Shown here in pieces: positions 1-11,135 of a stretch of 64,000 nt of DNA. Every line of letters starts with the position of its first letter. The first letter of the stretch is position 1. The DNA is from Lithodes maja (lineage: Eukaryota > Arthropoda > Malacostraca > Decapoda > Lithodidae): the NCBI GenBank assembly GCA_037953745.1, contig JBAKBP010003132.1, forward strand, positions 1 to 64,000, written 5' to 3'. A model generated the notes under the pieces. That model was given only the letters and a program-made list of their open reading frames with translations, did no database searches and was not told where the DNA came from. The position numbers and the translations under genes were made by a program.

Positions 1-260
1 CTATCTTTCCCCTAACTCTACCGACTTTCCCAAATTCTTTGACTATCTAAATTCTAGAGTGGAACTCATTCTATCCATATCTTTGTTCTCAGAAATCTCC
101 ATCTTAGGAGATTTCTAACGTTCACCACTGCCAATGGCTCTCCTCTCATACTACTGACCAACCTGGTGAACAAGCCTACGTCTTTTCTATCCTAAATGAC
201 CTCGAGCAGTTGGTTCAGCAAGCCACCCGTATCCCAGATCGCCTCGGAGATCAGCCCAAC
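1..260 (+). pseudogene. LINE-A part 1: endonuclease fragment of a jockey-type non-LTR retrotransposon
   Basis: In one frame the segment reads as the end of an AP-endonuclease domain, with a GDF motif near position 110 and then a stretch ending RIPDRLGDQPN. One frameshift or stop follows GDF at about 117. The reading resumes at 13741 with ILDLFLTSNPSS, which is the continuation expected in this LINE type, so the BEL element has split one coding region. The 5' end lies outside the window. The family call rests on recognising the motif order; the split is seen directly. The copy is dead. Confidence 0.8.
256..260. repeat. 5-bp target-site duplication of the BEL element, left copy
   Basis: CCAAC at 256-260 precedes the 5' LTR and is repeated at 13736-13740 right after the 3' LTR. 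Removing everything between restores the LINE-A reading. BEL/Pao elements usually make 4-6 bp duplications. Confidence 0.9.
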
Positions 261-1055
261 TATCGTATAAATACGATAGAATATGACTTTTGTGATCTCG
301 TATGTCTCTGTGACGTCACGATCTCTCCTACAGCACGACATAGGACGAGTAGATCGTATATTATAAGATTGTAAATAAGTTAAGTTATAAAAGGCCTAAT
401 ATGCTATTAAGCAATATTGCCATGGTCTTATGTAATATATATGAATTTATCGTATATATTAATATAATTTATCGTATAGAGCAACCTAAATGCGGTACGA
501 TAATTTGGGCTCCTGGCGGTTTGCCAAGGCAGCAAGGTGTGCTTTTGAGGTACGCCAGAGCCTTCACGAACACCAACCAGTTAACATCTAATTTTCCGCC
601 CTCAGTTGATCGTGCTTTTGTGCCTGTAATCACAATACACATACAGCAATACACTCAGCTACACCATCACGACGCTCTCATCGACATCATGACTGACTGA
701 TAGATAAGCATAAATTATAATAATCATGTCCATTCCCATGTAATCATTTATTCTTTCTTTAACTTGACTCGAGTCTTGGGACCGAAGTCTCGTTCCCCAT
801 TGTCCACCACCATATTGGGTAAAACGTTCTCCCTTGCCTCATTGCCACGTGGAACTATTGGTGAGTTAATTCCTGGCTAATATTAACCCTTATAACCTTA
901 CCCTATATATACATTTGTTATGTGAGACCTTTGGATATAAATTAGCTTGTTTCAGATTGAATTCAATTTAGATATAGAGTAGTTTTCATTTAGATTGATT
1001 TTATTTGATTCATTATAGCTTAGTAATATTTAACTTCCATTGATAGTTTACCATA
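261..1055 (+). repeat. BEL/Pao 5' LTR
   Basis: About 795 bp matching, in order, 7107-7256 and 13089-13735. The 3' copy begins with TG (TGTATCG), but here the first two bases are missing, so the LTR starts TATCG directly after the duplication CCAAC. It contains a perfect TGACGTCA octamer near 312. The intact TTAA at 407-410 is the pre-insertion state of the site used by the piggyBac transposon in the 3' copy. Confidence 0.9.
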
Positions 1056-1465
1056 TTGGTGCCCAGACCCGGGAATTAGCTACCAGTAAGGGATTTTAAG
1101 GCAATGAACAAGGGGACATATAACAGGATGCAGGAACAACTCTATGATAAACTGGCAAGGCTAGCCAAGCGATGGTTAGAGCCGGAATGTAGGGTCACAT
1201 CGTTGTGCCTGCTTAAGTCCTGCATCCCACCCATCATCTTTCCCCAGTAATTTTCTTTTCCGTTTCGGACTTCCTGTGACATATGACCTGACCTAACATT
1301 TTTTCTTGTTCAATATGATCCATTAATAGGTATTGCTATTTAGTGTACTATTTTTTCTCCATAACATAGAAGTCCGCCGGTTGGCGTCTCTTAATTAGAC
1401 TATTATTTGGCCGTTGTCTTTGTAACGTAACATTTAGATACATAGCCTATAGGCTCGCATGCAAA
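1056..1465 (+). other. BEL primer-binding site and untranslated leader
   Basis: An 18-base tract starting TGGTGCCCAGACC (1057-1074) lies directly behind the LTR in the position of a tRNA primer-binding site. The remaining ~390 bases carry short ATG-initiated frames but no supported gene. The gag-pol start at 1466 is the first ATG opening the long frame. Confidence 0.7.
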
Positions 1466-4400
1466 ATGGATAAAAACGATAAAGAGACACCGTCTAGTGG
1501 GGTGCTGATCAAAGCCCCTAAAAATCAAAGGGCGGGACTTCGGGGAGTATTAAATAGGCTAATAGTGGACTTAAACACTTTCATCACTACTGCTGATCTA
1601 GAGGAATTGGAGGCCAGATTAGATAACGTCCAGGCTACCCACGGTCGTATTACGGCTCTAAGTGAGGTGATTGTGGCTGACATGATAGAGGAGGAAGAGA
1701 TAGTTACAGAGTGTGATAATCGCGCCCTCTATGACGAACCTGTCTTTAGAGCGAAGCGCCTATTACAGCGTGCTGTCACAAGTAAGAAGGGAGGCGATAA
1801 TGAGGCCCATAGAAGGGCTGACCCAAAACATACTGTACACCTCCCTAAGCTCAATCTTCCTACATTTGGGGGCAAGTTAACCGAGTGGTTAGCTTTTTGG
1901 GACGTATTTCGATCTACGGTTCATGAATCCTCTTTGGATAATGTCCGCAAGTTTCACTATCTGAAGGGACAAATGGAAGGAGAGGCCTTACATTTAATAT
2001 AGGGTTTTGCAGTGGTGGGTGGTAGTTATCTTGAAGCGGTACACTTATTAGAGTCCACATACGGGGATAGAGAGCAGTTGAAGATGGCCCATGTCGTTGC
2101 CTTGTTGGGGCTCGCAGAACCACAGTATAAGGTTGATGAGTTGACAAACTTCAGGGCAAATATGGAGTGCCATACTCGATCGCTAGACACCCTAGGGCTT
2201 ACCACACAGGAAATGATAGTCATTATCTTGCGGCAGAAGCTTCCTATGGCAATACTTGATAAGGTAAGATCATTTGAACTGGGGGAGTTCAAAACTCAGT
2301 TCAGCAAGGAGATCAATATTCTACAGTTGAACAAAGGGAGAATGTATGTGTCGGGAGGGAGTGAGAATGTGGAGAAGAGGGGAACAATAAGCATGACAGT
2401 GGGGACTAAAGTAAAGAAAGAGGGTGTGTATAAGAAACCTGCTCAGATTCTATGTAAGCTATGTAACAACAAACATAAATGGAGTTTCTGCATAAAATAC
2501 CCAACAAATGAGACAAAACTAGCACAGGCGAAAAGATTGAAGCTTTGTGTAGGTTGTCTAAGTGGGGAACATGGTAAGCAGGGACAATGTACTGCTACAT
2601 ACTTAAGGCCCTGTCGGCACTGCAAAGGACATCACTTTGATAAGTTGTGTCCTACAGCGGATAAAGTCAAAGACGTCAAAAATGAGGGTACTACAACTGT
2701 GGCACTAGGTAGCACGCAAGACACCACTATATTGCCCACAATACAGATTCCCATGGAAGGTAATGACAGTAACAAAGTTTGTCGGGTACTTCTAGATCAA
2801 GGGTCTCAACGTTCCTTTATAAAGAGGTCCGTACTAGTGGGACTGAAGCACCGAATCGTAGGGGCTGAGACTCTTCGATTACAGGGCTTCACAGGGGTTA
2901 CTGATAAACAAGACTACGAGATAGCGGAGATTTCATATTTCTATCGTAAAAACCGGTACTTTATGACTTGTATCGTAGTAGACACCCTACCAGAATATGT
3001 ATCTGTGGGTGTGAAGAAGGTGGAACACGCATTACGTAGCATAGGGGTTAACTTGTCAGATCCCATGGGAAATCAGAGTGAGGTGCATGTTCTACTTGGT
3101 GTAGATCATTATTATGAAGTAGTATACCCTGGATTTAAAAAGATGTGTGGTGTAATTTTAATCCCCACTAAATTTGGATACTGCATGAGCGGAAAGGTGC
3201 ATACTACACAGTCAAAGGTCCTGGTCGACACGGTCTCGATATATAGAGTCAATGTAACCGCGGCAGAGGAGTTGGGAAGGGAGGATTCCCAACCTAGTGA
3301 CCCTAAGATGGCTGCCGAGTTCGACCTGGAACGACTGTGGAGATTGGATCACATAGGCATTAATCCTATGGAGACTGATTATGACTCGGAAGTTGCGCTA
3401 CAAAGGTTTGACGAGTCTGTGTGCTACTGTGCCTCAGACAAGCAATATAAAGTTAGTTTACCCTGGAAGAACAGTGAGATAAGCCTGCCTACCAACTATG
3501 GTTTGGCATTAGGTCGCTTGCGCGCATTGCAGCGGAAATTGTCTAACGAACCGAGCACGCGCCAGGCGTATGACGATGTATTTCGGAGTTATGAGGATAG
3601 GGGCTTTATAGAGAGAGTCGATGTCAAGGAACCGTGTAAGAAGGGTAGGGTTCACTATCTGGCCCATCATGGGGTAAAGAAAGACAGCGTCACCACACCA
3701 ATACGGGTGGTGTATGACTGTTCTGCCCACCAAGGACAACAACCCAGTCTAAATGACTGCCTGTTGACAGGTCCGTCCATAGTGTCGGACCTGTCCCAAC
3801 ATCTATTGCGGTTTAGGCTGGGGAAGTACGCCTATACCAGTGACATCGAGAAAGCATTCTTGATGGTCAAGCAAAAGGAGGAAGATAGAGATGTTACCCG
3901 CTTTCTTTGGTTCGGCGACATTAGCGACTCTGAAAGTCCCATCATAATATACCGTTTTCGGGTTGTACTCTTTGGGGCCACTTGCTCGCAGTTTTTGTTA
4001 AATGCCACAATCAGAAAACATCTAGCTGACACTCATGAGGACACAAGTAAACTATCTCGCGGATTATACATTGACAATTTGCAGGGTACTAGCGATAGTC
4101 AAAATGATTTGTTATATGCATACTGGCAAGCACGCAGATTGTTTGCGGATGCACATCTATTTCTCCGCGAGTGGGTTACTAATAGTGAAGATCTTCAGAG
4201 TTTAATACAGGTGAATGGTACGGCATCTCTTAACCAGGAAAAGTCCAGAAATTTGGGGATGATCTGGCAACCTAAACATGACATACTAACTTTTCAAACA
4301 AGGTCTTTTGCTCAGCAGACAGGAGCGCACACAAAAAGAAGTCTGTTGAGCAAAGTTGCGCAATTTTTTGATCCTTTGGGTCTAGCATTACCTGTTACCA

Positions 4401-6022
4401 TAAGAGCTAGGATTCTAATGCAGGAAGTTTGGAGACGTAAAATAGGATGGGATGACAGTTTGCCTGAGGACCTGAATGACCAAGGGACATTGCTGTTGAA
4501 TGAATATGCCATCCTATGTACTAAACCTATACCTCGTAAAGTGGCGGCGTTCGGTGACGTTACGTTACACACGTTTTGCGATGCTAGCGCCACGGCATAC
4601 GGGGTAGCCATATATGTTGTTACTTCATTTGGGGCACATTTAGTTACAGCCCGGGCCAAGGTAGCCCCGGTTAAAAAGGTAACTATCCCTAAAATGGAAT
4701 TGACTGCCATGCTGCTATTAGCACGTCTGGTGCAACATGTACGCGCAGCATACGAGAGCGAATTAAATATTGAAATCGTTCATGTATGGTGCGATAGTCA
4801 GGTCGCACTCAACTGGATACATAGCAAGAAGTCTCTGCCAGTTTATGTGCGGAATAGGGTAGATGAGATTAGAGCCCTTTTGCCAGACGTTGCTTATCAT
4901 TATGTAAATACAAAGGAAAACCCTAGTGATCTCATAACTAGGGGTATAACGGCTAGCCAGTTAATGAAGTCCGAATTGTGGTGGCATGGTCCAAAGTGGC
5001 TGCTCCATAAAAGTGAATGGACGATATGGCATGCTGTTGGTGAGGGACTTCTGCCACTGGAAACAGTGGCAGTTACAGCCCAACCAAATGAGCCACCGGG
5101 TCCTATCATGAAGTGGGCAAGATTCGGTGACTATAATAAACTAGTCAGAGTTGTAGCTTGGGTGTTGCGATATGTATCCAGTCTTAAGTTTAAAGTAACG
5201 GGCCAACTCTGCAACAGGGGTCACAACATTGATGCTCGTGAATTTAAAGCAGCTGAAGTAACTTTGATCAAATGGGTTCAAATAGAAACCTTTTCCAATG
5301 AATTAGAATCCTTGAAAAGCTCGAATAAGACATTAATGCCTAATATAGTGCGTCAACTAAGGTTGCACCTAGACAATGGCCTCATCAGGTGTGAGGGTCG
5401 CCTGAAGTGGTCGGGTGTACCAGACGGCACAAACCGACCTATACTTATGCCAACAAGACATCACGTTACTGATCTATTGATCATACGTGCACATAGGGAA
5501 GTAAAACACTACGGGGTATGTCATATTATATCAAATTTACGTCTCGCATGGTGGATACCCAGAGTTCGACAAGTAGCTCGACGCGTAGTGAGAAAGTGTG
5601 TAATATGCCAGAGACTAAAGGGTAAACCATATGCAACTGGACCAGCTCCACCTCTCCCTGAATGCCGTGTAAAGCACGTAGAACCTTTCCAAGCGGTAGG
5701 ATTAGATTACACAGGGGCATTGAAGACGAGGGAGCATGAGAAGGTTTATATATTATTGTTTACCTGTGCGACGTCTCGAGCAGTACACCTAGAACTATGT
5801 GATAATATGTCTAGCGAAGAATTTATGCTGGCGTTCAGACGGTTTTGTGCCCGTCGTTCATTCCCTCAACTCATTCTTAGCAACAATGCTCCCACTTATG
5901 TCCAAGCATCAAAATATCTAAAGGATATGAGTAGTGATCCTACTGTCATCACTTTTTTGGGAGAGAAGAAGTGCGAATGGAGGTTCATTCCAGTTAAGGC
6001 ACTTAAGAGGTTAAGAGGTTAA
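1466..6022 (+). pseudogene. BEL/Pao gag-pol, interrupted by one stop and 3'-truncated
   Basis: One reading frame of about 1,518 codons with a single TAG at 2000-2002. The Gag part has the DUF1759 signature (LPKLNLPTFGG, then LAFWDVF) and a Cys/His-rich segment at about 2446-2650. The A17-type protease follows with LLDQGSQRSF near 2790, then RT with YIDNL near 4067, RNase H (FCDASATAYG near 4575), an HHCC zinc finger (about 5490-5615) and the integrase core (VGLDYTG near 5695). The second catalytic Asp of the integrase is Asn (AAC at 5882-5884). The frame dissolves in TTAAGAGG repeats at about 6000-6040, and the part with the catalytic Glu is missing. The protein is defective. Confidence 0.9.
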
Positions 6023-6040
6023 GGTTAAGAGGATCCCTCG

Positions 6041-6526
6041 TTGTACTCTGAGGTAGCGGTGTCTAAGAGATACCAGTATATATCCAGGATAATCGAGGAT
6101 TTTAGGAAACGGTGGATTAGTGAATATCTGCTAGCATTGAGGGAAAGGAGTGTTACTCCCTCTGGTAGACCAACGGCACCTACAGTTGGTGAAGTTGTTT
6201 TAATTAAAGAAGATAGTCCTCGTTTATACTGGAAATTAGGCCGCGTATTGGAGGTATACAAGGGGGCAGACTCTGTAGAGCGGGTGGCGCTATTGAAGAC
6301 AGCCACTGGAACTACTGTTCGTCCTATCGCACGTTTGTACGCTTTGGAGCTCGATTCCGCATTGCAATCTGAGGCTCCACCTGTTATTGCTGGGTCCGAG
6401 GATTCTCCAAGGAACGACTCACCTCTTACTGATGGTGATCATTCTCGGACCGGGACGCGTCCCAGACGCGCTGCTGCTGGCGCCGTCGACTTGTGCCGTC
6501 AGAAGATAGCCTCTGGGCAACTTTAG
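6041..6526 (+). pseudogene. BEL/Pao pol C-terminal tail (DUF5641)
   Basis: The frame contains PTVGEVVLIKEDSPR, then YWKLGRVLEVYKG and VRPIARLYALE. This is the DUF5641 domain that closes BEL/Pao polyproteins behind the integrase. It is offset from the main frame by the deletion at about 6005-6040, so it is a disconnected piece of the same gene and not a separate one. An acidic, Arg-rich end (PRNDSPLTDGDHSRTGTRPR) precedes the stop. Confidence 0.85.
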
Positions 6527-6553
6527 GTTTAAGGTGGGGTTCAGGTCTTTTTT

Positions 6554-6563
6554 GTGGGGGGAG
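6554..6563 (+). other. BEL polypurine tract
   Basis: GTGGGGGGAG directly abuts TGTATCG, the first bases of the 3' LTR. This is where plus-strand cDNA synthesis would be primed. It fixes the true LTR start as TG. Confidence 0.75.
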
Positions 6564-6570
6564 TGTATCG

Positions 6571-7104
6571 AGGGTTGTAGGAACGCTAAAAGCAGTAACA
6601 AGAAATAGGGTGGTCAGTATGGAAGTGAGGAAGTCCTTGCATGACAGTGTGGTAATCCCGACACTGACTTACGGAAGCGAAGCATGGACGTTGGTTGAGA
6701 GACTCAGACCAAGAGTGAGAGACCTAGTCATGAATTACTTAAGGAGTGCGTGCGGAATTACATGGAGGGATAGACAGACTAATGAGGAAGTAAGAAGGAG
6801 GTGTGGTGTGGAGGTAGATGTGCTGGAAAGTGTGAAAAGGAACAACTTGAGATGGTTCGGCCATATGGAACGTATGGAAAGCGAGAGAATGACTAAGAGG
6901 GTGTACGAGAGCGAGGTGGAGGGACAGAGGGGGAGAGGTAGACCGAATATGAGGTGGAAGGATGGAGTGAGGAACTACATGAATGAAGGCGGTGCTGGTT
7001 GGGGGGAGGGGCGTCGACTGACTGGGGACAGAGGTGCATGGGGGCGGTTCGTTCGTGGCCACCCCTTCGGGGATCACGGCGTCAGGCAATAGATAGATAG
7101 ATAG
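6571..7104 (+). mobile_element. LINE-B: 5'-truncated non-LTR element inserted in the BEL 3' LTR
   Basis: The last part of an RT polyprotein is open on the plus strand up to the TAG at 7090-7092. It contains LTYGSEAWTLVERLRPRVRD, LRSACGITWRDR, RNNLRWFGHMERM and GRGRPNMRWKDGV, a C-terminal signature common in decapod LINEs. The 3' end is a short (ATAG)n tail, not poly(A). TGTATCG at 6564-6570 and 7105-7111 is its 7-bp target duplication. No catalytic RT motif remains, so the copy was dead on arrival. Confidence 0.85.
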
Positions 7105-7510
7105 TGTATCGTATAAATACGATAGAATATGACTTTTGTGATCTCGTATGTCTCTGTGACGTCACGATCTCTCCTACAGCACGACGTAGGACGAGTAGAT
7201 CGTATATTATAAGATTGTAAATAAGTTAAGTTATAAAAGGCCTAATATGCTATTAACCCGGGAGCTGCGGGGAGACTCTTAAGAGTTCCCCCGGCGGACT
7301 GCGGGAAGACTCTTCAGAGTAACGCTTTTGAACGCGTACCAAAACCGCGCGTTAATAGTCAGGCGGCTGAAAATTGGTGTGGATGTAGTACTACATGTCA
7401 ACTCTCGATACCACCCCGCCAAACGCTCTCCCCGCACTCGTGCAAGCACCACCGCGCCAGTAACCACGCACTAGTCATGGAGCCCACACGTCCCTCACGC
7501 TCGCTCCCTG

Positions 7511-10474
7511 ATGACAGAACCAGCCCTCCTTCTGGTGGTGTTAGCCGCCGTGGAAGGCAGAGGGTGGCTGCCAAAGACCCTAGCTACCAGTTACGACACG
7601 CCCTACAGCTCTGAGGACGAAACACCAGCACCCAAAGCACAAAAAACACGTGCAAGCAGGGCAATGGCACAGAGGTCATTGGTCTTTCGGGACACTGCCA
7701 TCACGACCCAGGCCACTGCAACAACCACTACCACCACCACTACCACCACTGCCACCACTGCCACCCCTGCCAGCGACGCAGGAGGCCGCCCTAGGGCTGC
7801 AAAACCTGCGGGGGCAGGAAAAATTAAAGGCACGGGCGTAGGGAAAAGATCCCGTACGCCAGCCACAGTGCCCCTACCACCACCACCACCACCAGCCGCC
7901 GCCCCTGGCCCGGCTGCCGCCGCCGCTCCTGGCCCGACTGCCGCTGCCGCCCCTGCTGCCCCTGCCAGCGACGCAGGAGGCCGCCCTACGGCTGCAAAAC
8001 CTGCGGGGGCAGGAAAAATTAAAGGCACGGGCGTAGGGAAAAGATCCCGTACGCCAGCCACAGTGCCCCTACCACCACCACCACCACCAGCCGCCGCCCC
8101 TGGCCCGGCTGCCGCCGCCGCCCCTGGCCCGGCTGCCGCTGCCGCCCCTACTGCCCCTGCCGCCCCTGCTGCCCCTGCCGCCCCTGCTGCCCCTGCCGCC
8201 CCTGCCCAAGGAACAGGGAAGGGGAAGGGGAAGGGGAAGGGGAAAGGGAGAGGGAAAGCGACTGCTGGCCCTGCTGTCCCTGGTGGCCCTGCTGCCCCTG
8301 TTGCCCCTGCTGCCCCTGTTGCCCCTGTTGCCCCTGCTGCCCCTGCCGCCCCTGCCGCCCCTGCCCAAGGAACAGAGAGAAGGGCGACAGGCACCACCAT
8401 CATCTTGCCATCAAGGCCACGCACCACTGCTGCCCCTGCCGCCGCCTCTGCCGCCGCCTCTGCCGCCGCCTCTGCCGCCGCCCCTACCGCCACCTCTGCT
8501 GTCCCTGTCCATAAGACACCCTCGCGTGCAAAAATTACCCGGAAAACTCTGACACCATCAAAATATGGCGCCCTGCTGTTTGATGGTGATTCGCAGGACA
8601 TTGGCAGCCAAGGTTTTGACGACGAAGACCTAGCACGGGACCAAGGGTGGGGGGATTTGGGAGTGGACAGTGGGAGTGAGTCAGACGTCGGCGACGAAAA
8701 TGAGGAAGGTCATCGTCTGTCTAGTGAAGAGGAGGGTGATGATGATCAAGTGCTGTATCGCGACCATGGAAGCGATATTTCAGACGATGAAGCAGACGCA
8801 GACGGCATTCCGACCCCTGGCTTGCCTTCGTTCGATTGGTCTGACGGGGTCAATTTTGTACCGGACGTGCCCCAGTTCAATCCTGGGACGTCAGGTACAA
8901 CTGACGACTGGCCCTGTGACGAGCACGCGAACGAAAGCGACTTCTTCCTCGCTTTTTTCGATTTTGAGGTAATGACGTTCATCGTTGCCCAAACAAACGC
9001 CTACTACAGGTGGGTGTTTGGCCGATTGGACGTCCTTTCTCCAAAAGCGAGAATACGAGGCTGGGTGGATACGACTGTGGAAGAATTTATGACGTTCTTT
9101 GCCTTGTTGTTCCTCATGCCTCTGATCAAGAAGCATGTGTTGCAACACTATTGGAAGCACGACCCTCTCATTGCCACCCCAACTTTCAATAAGTTCATGA
9201 CTCGTGACAGATTTTTGTTGCTGCTAAGATTTATGCACTTTGCAGACAACGAAAATCCTAACAGGATTGACAGGATATGGAAAGTTCGGAATGTGTTCAC
9301 CATGTTGTTGGAGAGGTTTAGGAAATACTTTTACCCCTTCCTCAATTTGGTGATTGATGAGTCGCTCGTGCTCTTCAAAGGACGTCTTGTTTTCAAACAG
9401 TATATCCCCTTGAAAAGGCATAGGTTCGGAATCAAGCTCTTCGTTTTGTGTGACTGCGAAACTGGAATAGTGCTTGACATGATCGTGTACACAGGCACTG
9501 ACATTGACATCCCGAAAGCCGCTGCCAATGACCCCATGGGCATGTCAGGTGCCATCGTCAGGAAAATGTTGGCACCTTACCTGGGCAAAGGCCACATCAT
9601 CTACACTGACAACTGGTATACTTCTCCTGCTCTCTGCCAGTTTCTTCATGACAACCAAACGGGGTCATGTGGGACTGTCAGAAAGACAAGAAAGTTTATG
9701 CCAAAATTCACAGGTGATGTCATTCCTCTCACAGATGCCTCCTCCAGTGACACACCTTCAGAAGACGACCTGGCCCAGGAACACTGCGAGAGGCATGTGC
9801 GAAGAAGGCGACGAAAGGGGCAGAAATACAAGCAGCTCGAAAAGTGTGGGAAAGTGATAGCCCTGAAGTGGAAGGATAAGCGAGACGTCCACCTGCTTTC
9901 CACCGTCCACACAGGTGCCCAGATGGATTCTGGCAAAATCCACTACAGAACCAGGAAGACCATCTACAAGCCCGACATGGTGGTGGACTACACCAAAAAC
10001 ATGCGCATGGTGGACAAGTCTGACTGTCAGCTGTCAGGCGTTGAGTGTCTGAGGAAGACTGTGAAGTGGTATCACAAGATCTTCCTCCACCTTGTTGACA
10101 TAACGATGCTGAACGCCTACAACTTGTGGTTGGTCAAAAAGAATATGGCCCCACACCAGAAACTTAAATTCCGGGAGTTCGTGTACAACGTCTCATACCA
10201 ACTCCTGGAGAAGTATGGCACCACCACTCACAGACGTACGGCATGGCGTGGGGATCACGTTCCTGACCGAGTCCAGGTGGGTGTCCAAAGACACTACCTG
10301 ATCAACACCGAGGTGATTGGCACTCGTCACAGGCAGGTGCAGTGCATCGTCTGCAGCTCCAGTGTCAGGAAACCCCATGTCCCAAAAAGAGTCACCTCAA
10401 TGTGCGCAGAGTGCAAAGTTCCACTCTGCATGGGTGAGTGCTTCAGGGACTACCACACCTTCAAAAATTATTGA
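7511..10474 (+). CDS. piggyBac-like transposase (PGBD type), apparently intact
   Basis: The 987-residue frame encodes a cut-and-paste transposase acting on the TTAA-flanked ends around it. Residues 1-350 are low-complexity Ala/Pro/Thr with a 65-residue block repeated (195-bp period, starting 7771 and 7966) and a Gly-Lys stretch. An acidic linker follows to about 460. The DDE_Tnp_1_7 domain spans roughly 470-890, with Asp616 (LVIDESL), Asp700 (YTDNWYTSP) and Asp835/Asp838 (MVDKSD) matching the family's catalytic positions. A C-terminal Cys-rich finger (about 945-980, CIVCSS to CMGEC) would bind DNA. It is longer than usual (about 600 residues) because of the N-terminus. An alternative ATG at 7476 opens a 45-codon frame (VSRRGRQRVAAKDPS) that stops near 7613, so the true N-terminus is uncertain. 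Absence of stops suggests recent activity. Confidence 0.92.
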   Translation: MTEPALLLVVLAAVEGRGWLPKTLATSYDTPYSSEDETPAPKAQKTRASRAMAQRSLVFRDTAITTQATATTTTTTTTTTATTATPASDAGGRPRAAKPAGAGKIKGTGVGKRSRTPATVPLPPPPPPAAAPGPAAAAAPGPTAAAAPAAPASDAGGRPTAAKPAGAGKIKGTGVGKRSRTPATVPLPPPPPPAAAPGPAAAAAPGPAAAAAPTAPAAPAAPAAPAAPAAPAQGTGKGKGKGKGKGRGKATAGPAVPGGPAAPVAPAAPVAPVAPAAPAAPAAPAQGTERRATGTTIILPSRPRTTAAPAAASAAASAAASAAAPTATSAVPVHKTPSRAKITRKTLTPSKYGALLFDGDSQDIGSQGFDDEDLARDQGWGDLGVDSGSESDVGDENEEGHRLSSEEEGDDDQVLYRDHGSDISDDEADADGIPTPGLPSFDWSDGVNFVPDVPQFNPGTSGTTDDWPCDEHANESDFFLAFFDFEVMTFIVAQTNAYYRWVFGRLDVLSPKARIRGWVDTTVEEFMTFFALLFLMPLIKKHVLQHYWKHDPLIATPTFNKFMTRDRFLLLLRFMHFADNENPNRIDRIWKVRNVFTMLLERFRKYFYPFLNLVIDESLVLFKGRLVFKQYIPLKRHRFGIKLFVLCDCETGIVLDMIVYTGTDIDIPKAAANDPMGMSGAIVRKMLAPYLGKGHIIYTDNWYTSPALCQFLHDNQTGSCGTVRKTRKFMPKFTGDVIPLTDASSSDTPSEDDLAQEHCERHVRRRRRKGQKYKQLEKCGKVIALKWKDKRDVHLLSTVHTGAQMDSGKIHYRTRKTIYKPDMVVDYTKNMRMVDKSDCQLSGVECLRKTVKWYHKIFLHLVDITMLNAYNLWLVKKNMAPHQKLKFREFVYNVSYQLLEKYGTTTHRRTAWRGDHVPDRVQVGVQRHYLINTEVIGTRHRQVQCIVCSSSVRKPHVPKRVTSMCAECKVPLCMGECFRDYHTFKNY
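7771..8160 (+). repeat. 195-bp tandem duplication inside the transposase N-terminus
   Basis: The block from CAGCGACGCAGGAGGCC at 7771 recurs at 7966 and keeps frame (65 codons). Pro/Ala-coding CCACCACC and GCTGCCGCC runs border it. The high GC differs from the AT-rich remainder of the transposon. Confidence 0.9.
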
Positions 10475-10481
10475 GTGTCGC

Positions 10482-10545
10482 CCTGCCCTGCCCTGCCCTG
10501 CACTGCCCTGCCCTGCCCTGCACTGCCCTGCCCTGCCCTGGACTC
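10482..10545 (+). repeat. CCCTG pentanucleotide repeat
   Basis: Tandem CCCTG with periodic CACTG variants follows the transposase stop codon directly, in the 3' untranslated region. Confidence 0.9.
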
Positions 10546-10908
10546 GCCCCCTGCCCAGCCCTGTTCTGGACTCGCGCCCTACCTTACCTGACCTGACCTA
10601 ATTGATCACGCTACCTCATAATGTAACATATATATTATATAATGTATAAGTTCCAAAGATGTCCCTGTGATATAGCTTTTACATTATATAATTGTATGTT
10701 TCATTATTTAGTTTATAAGTTTCAAATATTTACATGTAATATGCCTTATTTGTTTATTATATCAATATATATGTTTGTTATTAGCCAAAGTCATGTGTAT
10801 ATAATTATTTTCTTACCTCAAATGAATTGTACAAAAATAAATATGTTTCAACAAATCCTGTCAAACCTACTAAGATAATAAAAAAAAACAATAATAAAAA
10901 AAAAAAAC

Positions 10909-10995
10909 ACAAGGTCATGTCATTGTATTCTTACAATATGATATATTCTATGAATATTTCATATTTATTGAATACAATGGCATGATCTTGTAAAC
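10909..10995. repeat. Imperfect hairpin of about 20-bp arms
   Basis: AAGGTCATGTCATTGTATTC on the left pairs with GAATACAATGGCATGATCTT on the right with two mismatches, around an AT-rich loop. It may be a small MITE or a structure of the transposon. Confidence 0.75.
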
Positions 10996-11039
10996 AAATT
11001 TTTTTATCAAAAATGTTCTAGACAATATAAAACCTTCCC

Positions 11040-11135
11040 CATAACCCCCTCCTGGATTCGATCACACAACCCTAGCACACTTTGAGTTTTCCAGTCTGCG
11101 ACCTTACCAACCATGCCACAGGAGCTCATACCAAA
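11040..11135 (-). repeat. tRNA-derived SINE-like segment
   Basis: Read on the minus strand it has an A-box-like TGGCATGGTTGG and a B-box-like GATCGAATCC about 50 bases apart, as in the tRNA-related head of a SINE. It does not fold as a functional tRNA by eye. Confidence 0.5.

Noticed and set aside
401..700. 99-codon frame repeated at 13087-13376
   Set aside because: Both copies lie in the BEL LTR. The duplication is explained by the LTR pair, and the translation has no domain.
7603..8601. 332-codon antisense frame rich in Gly/Ala
   Set aside because: It is the shadow of the Ala/Pro-rich transposase N-terminus on the other strand.
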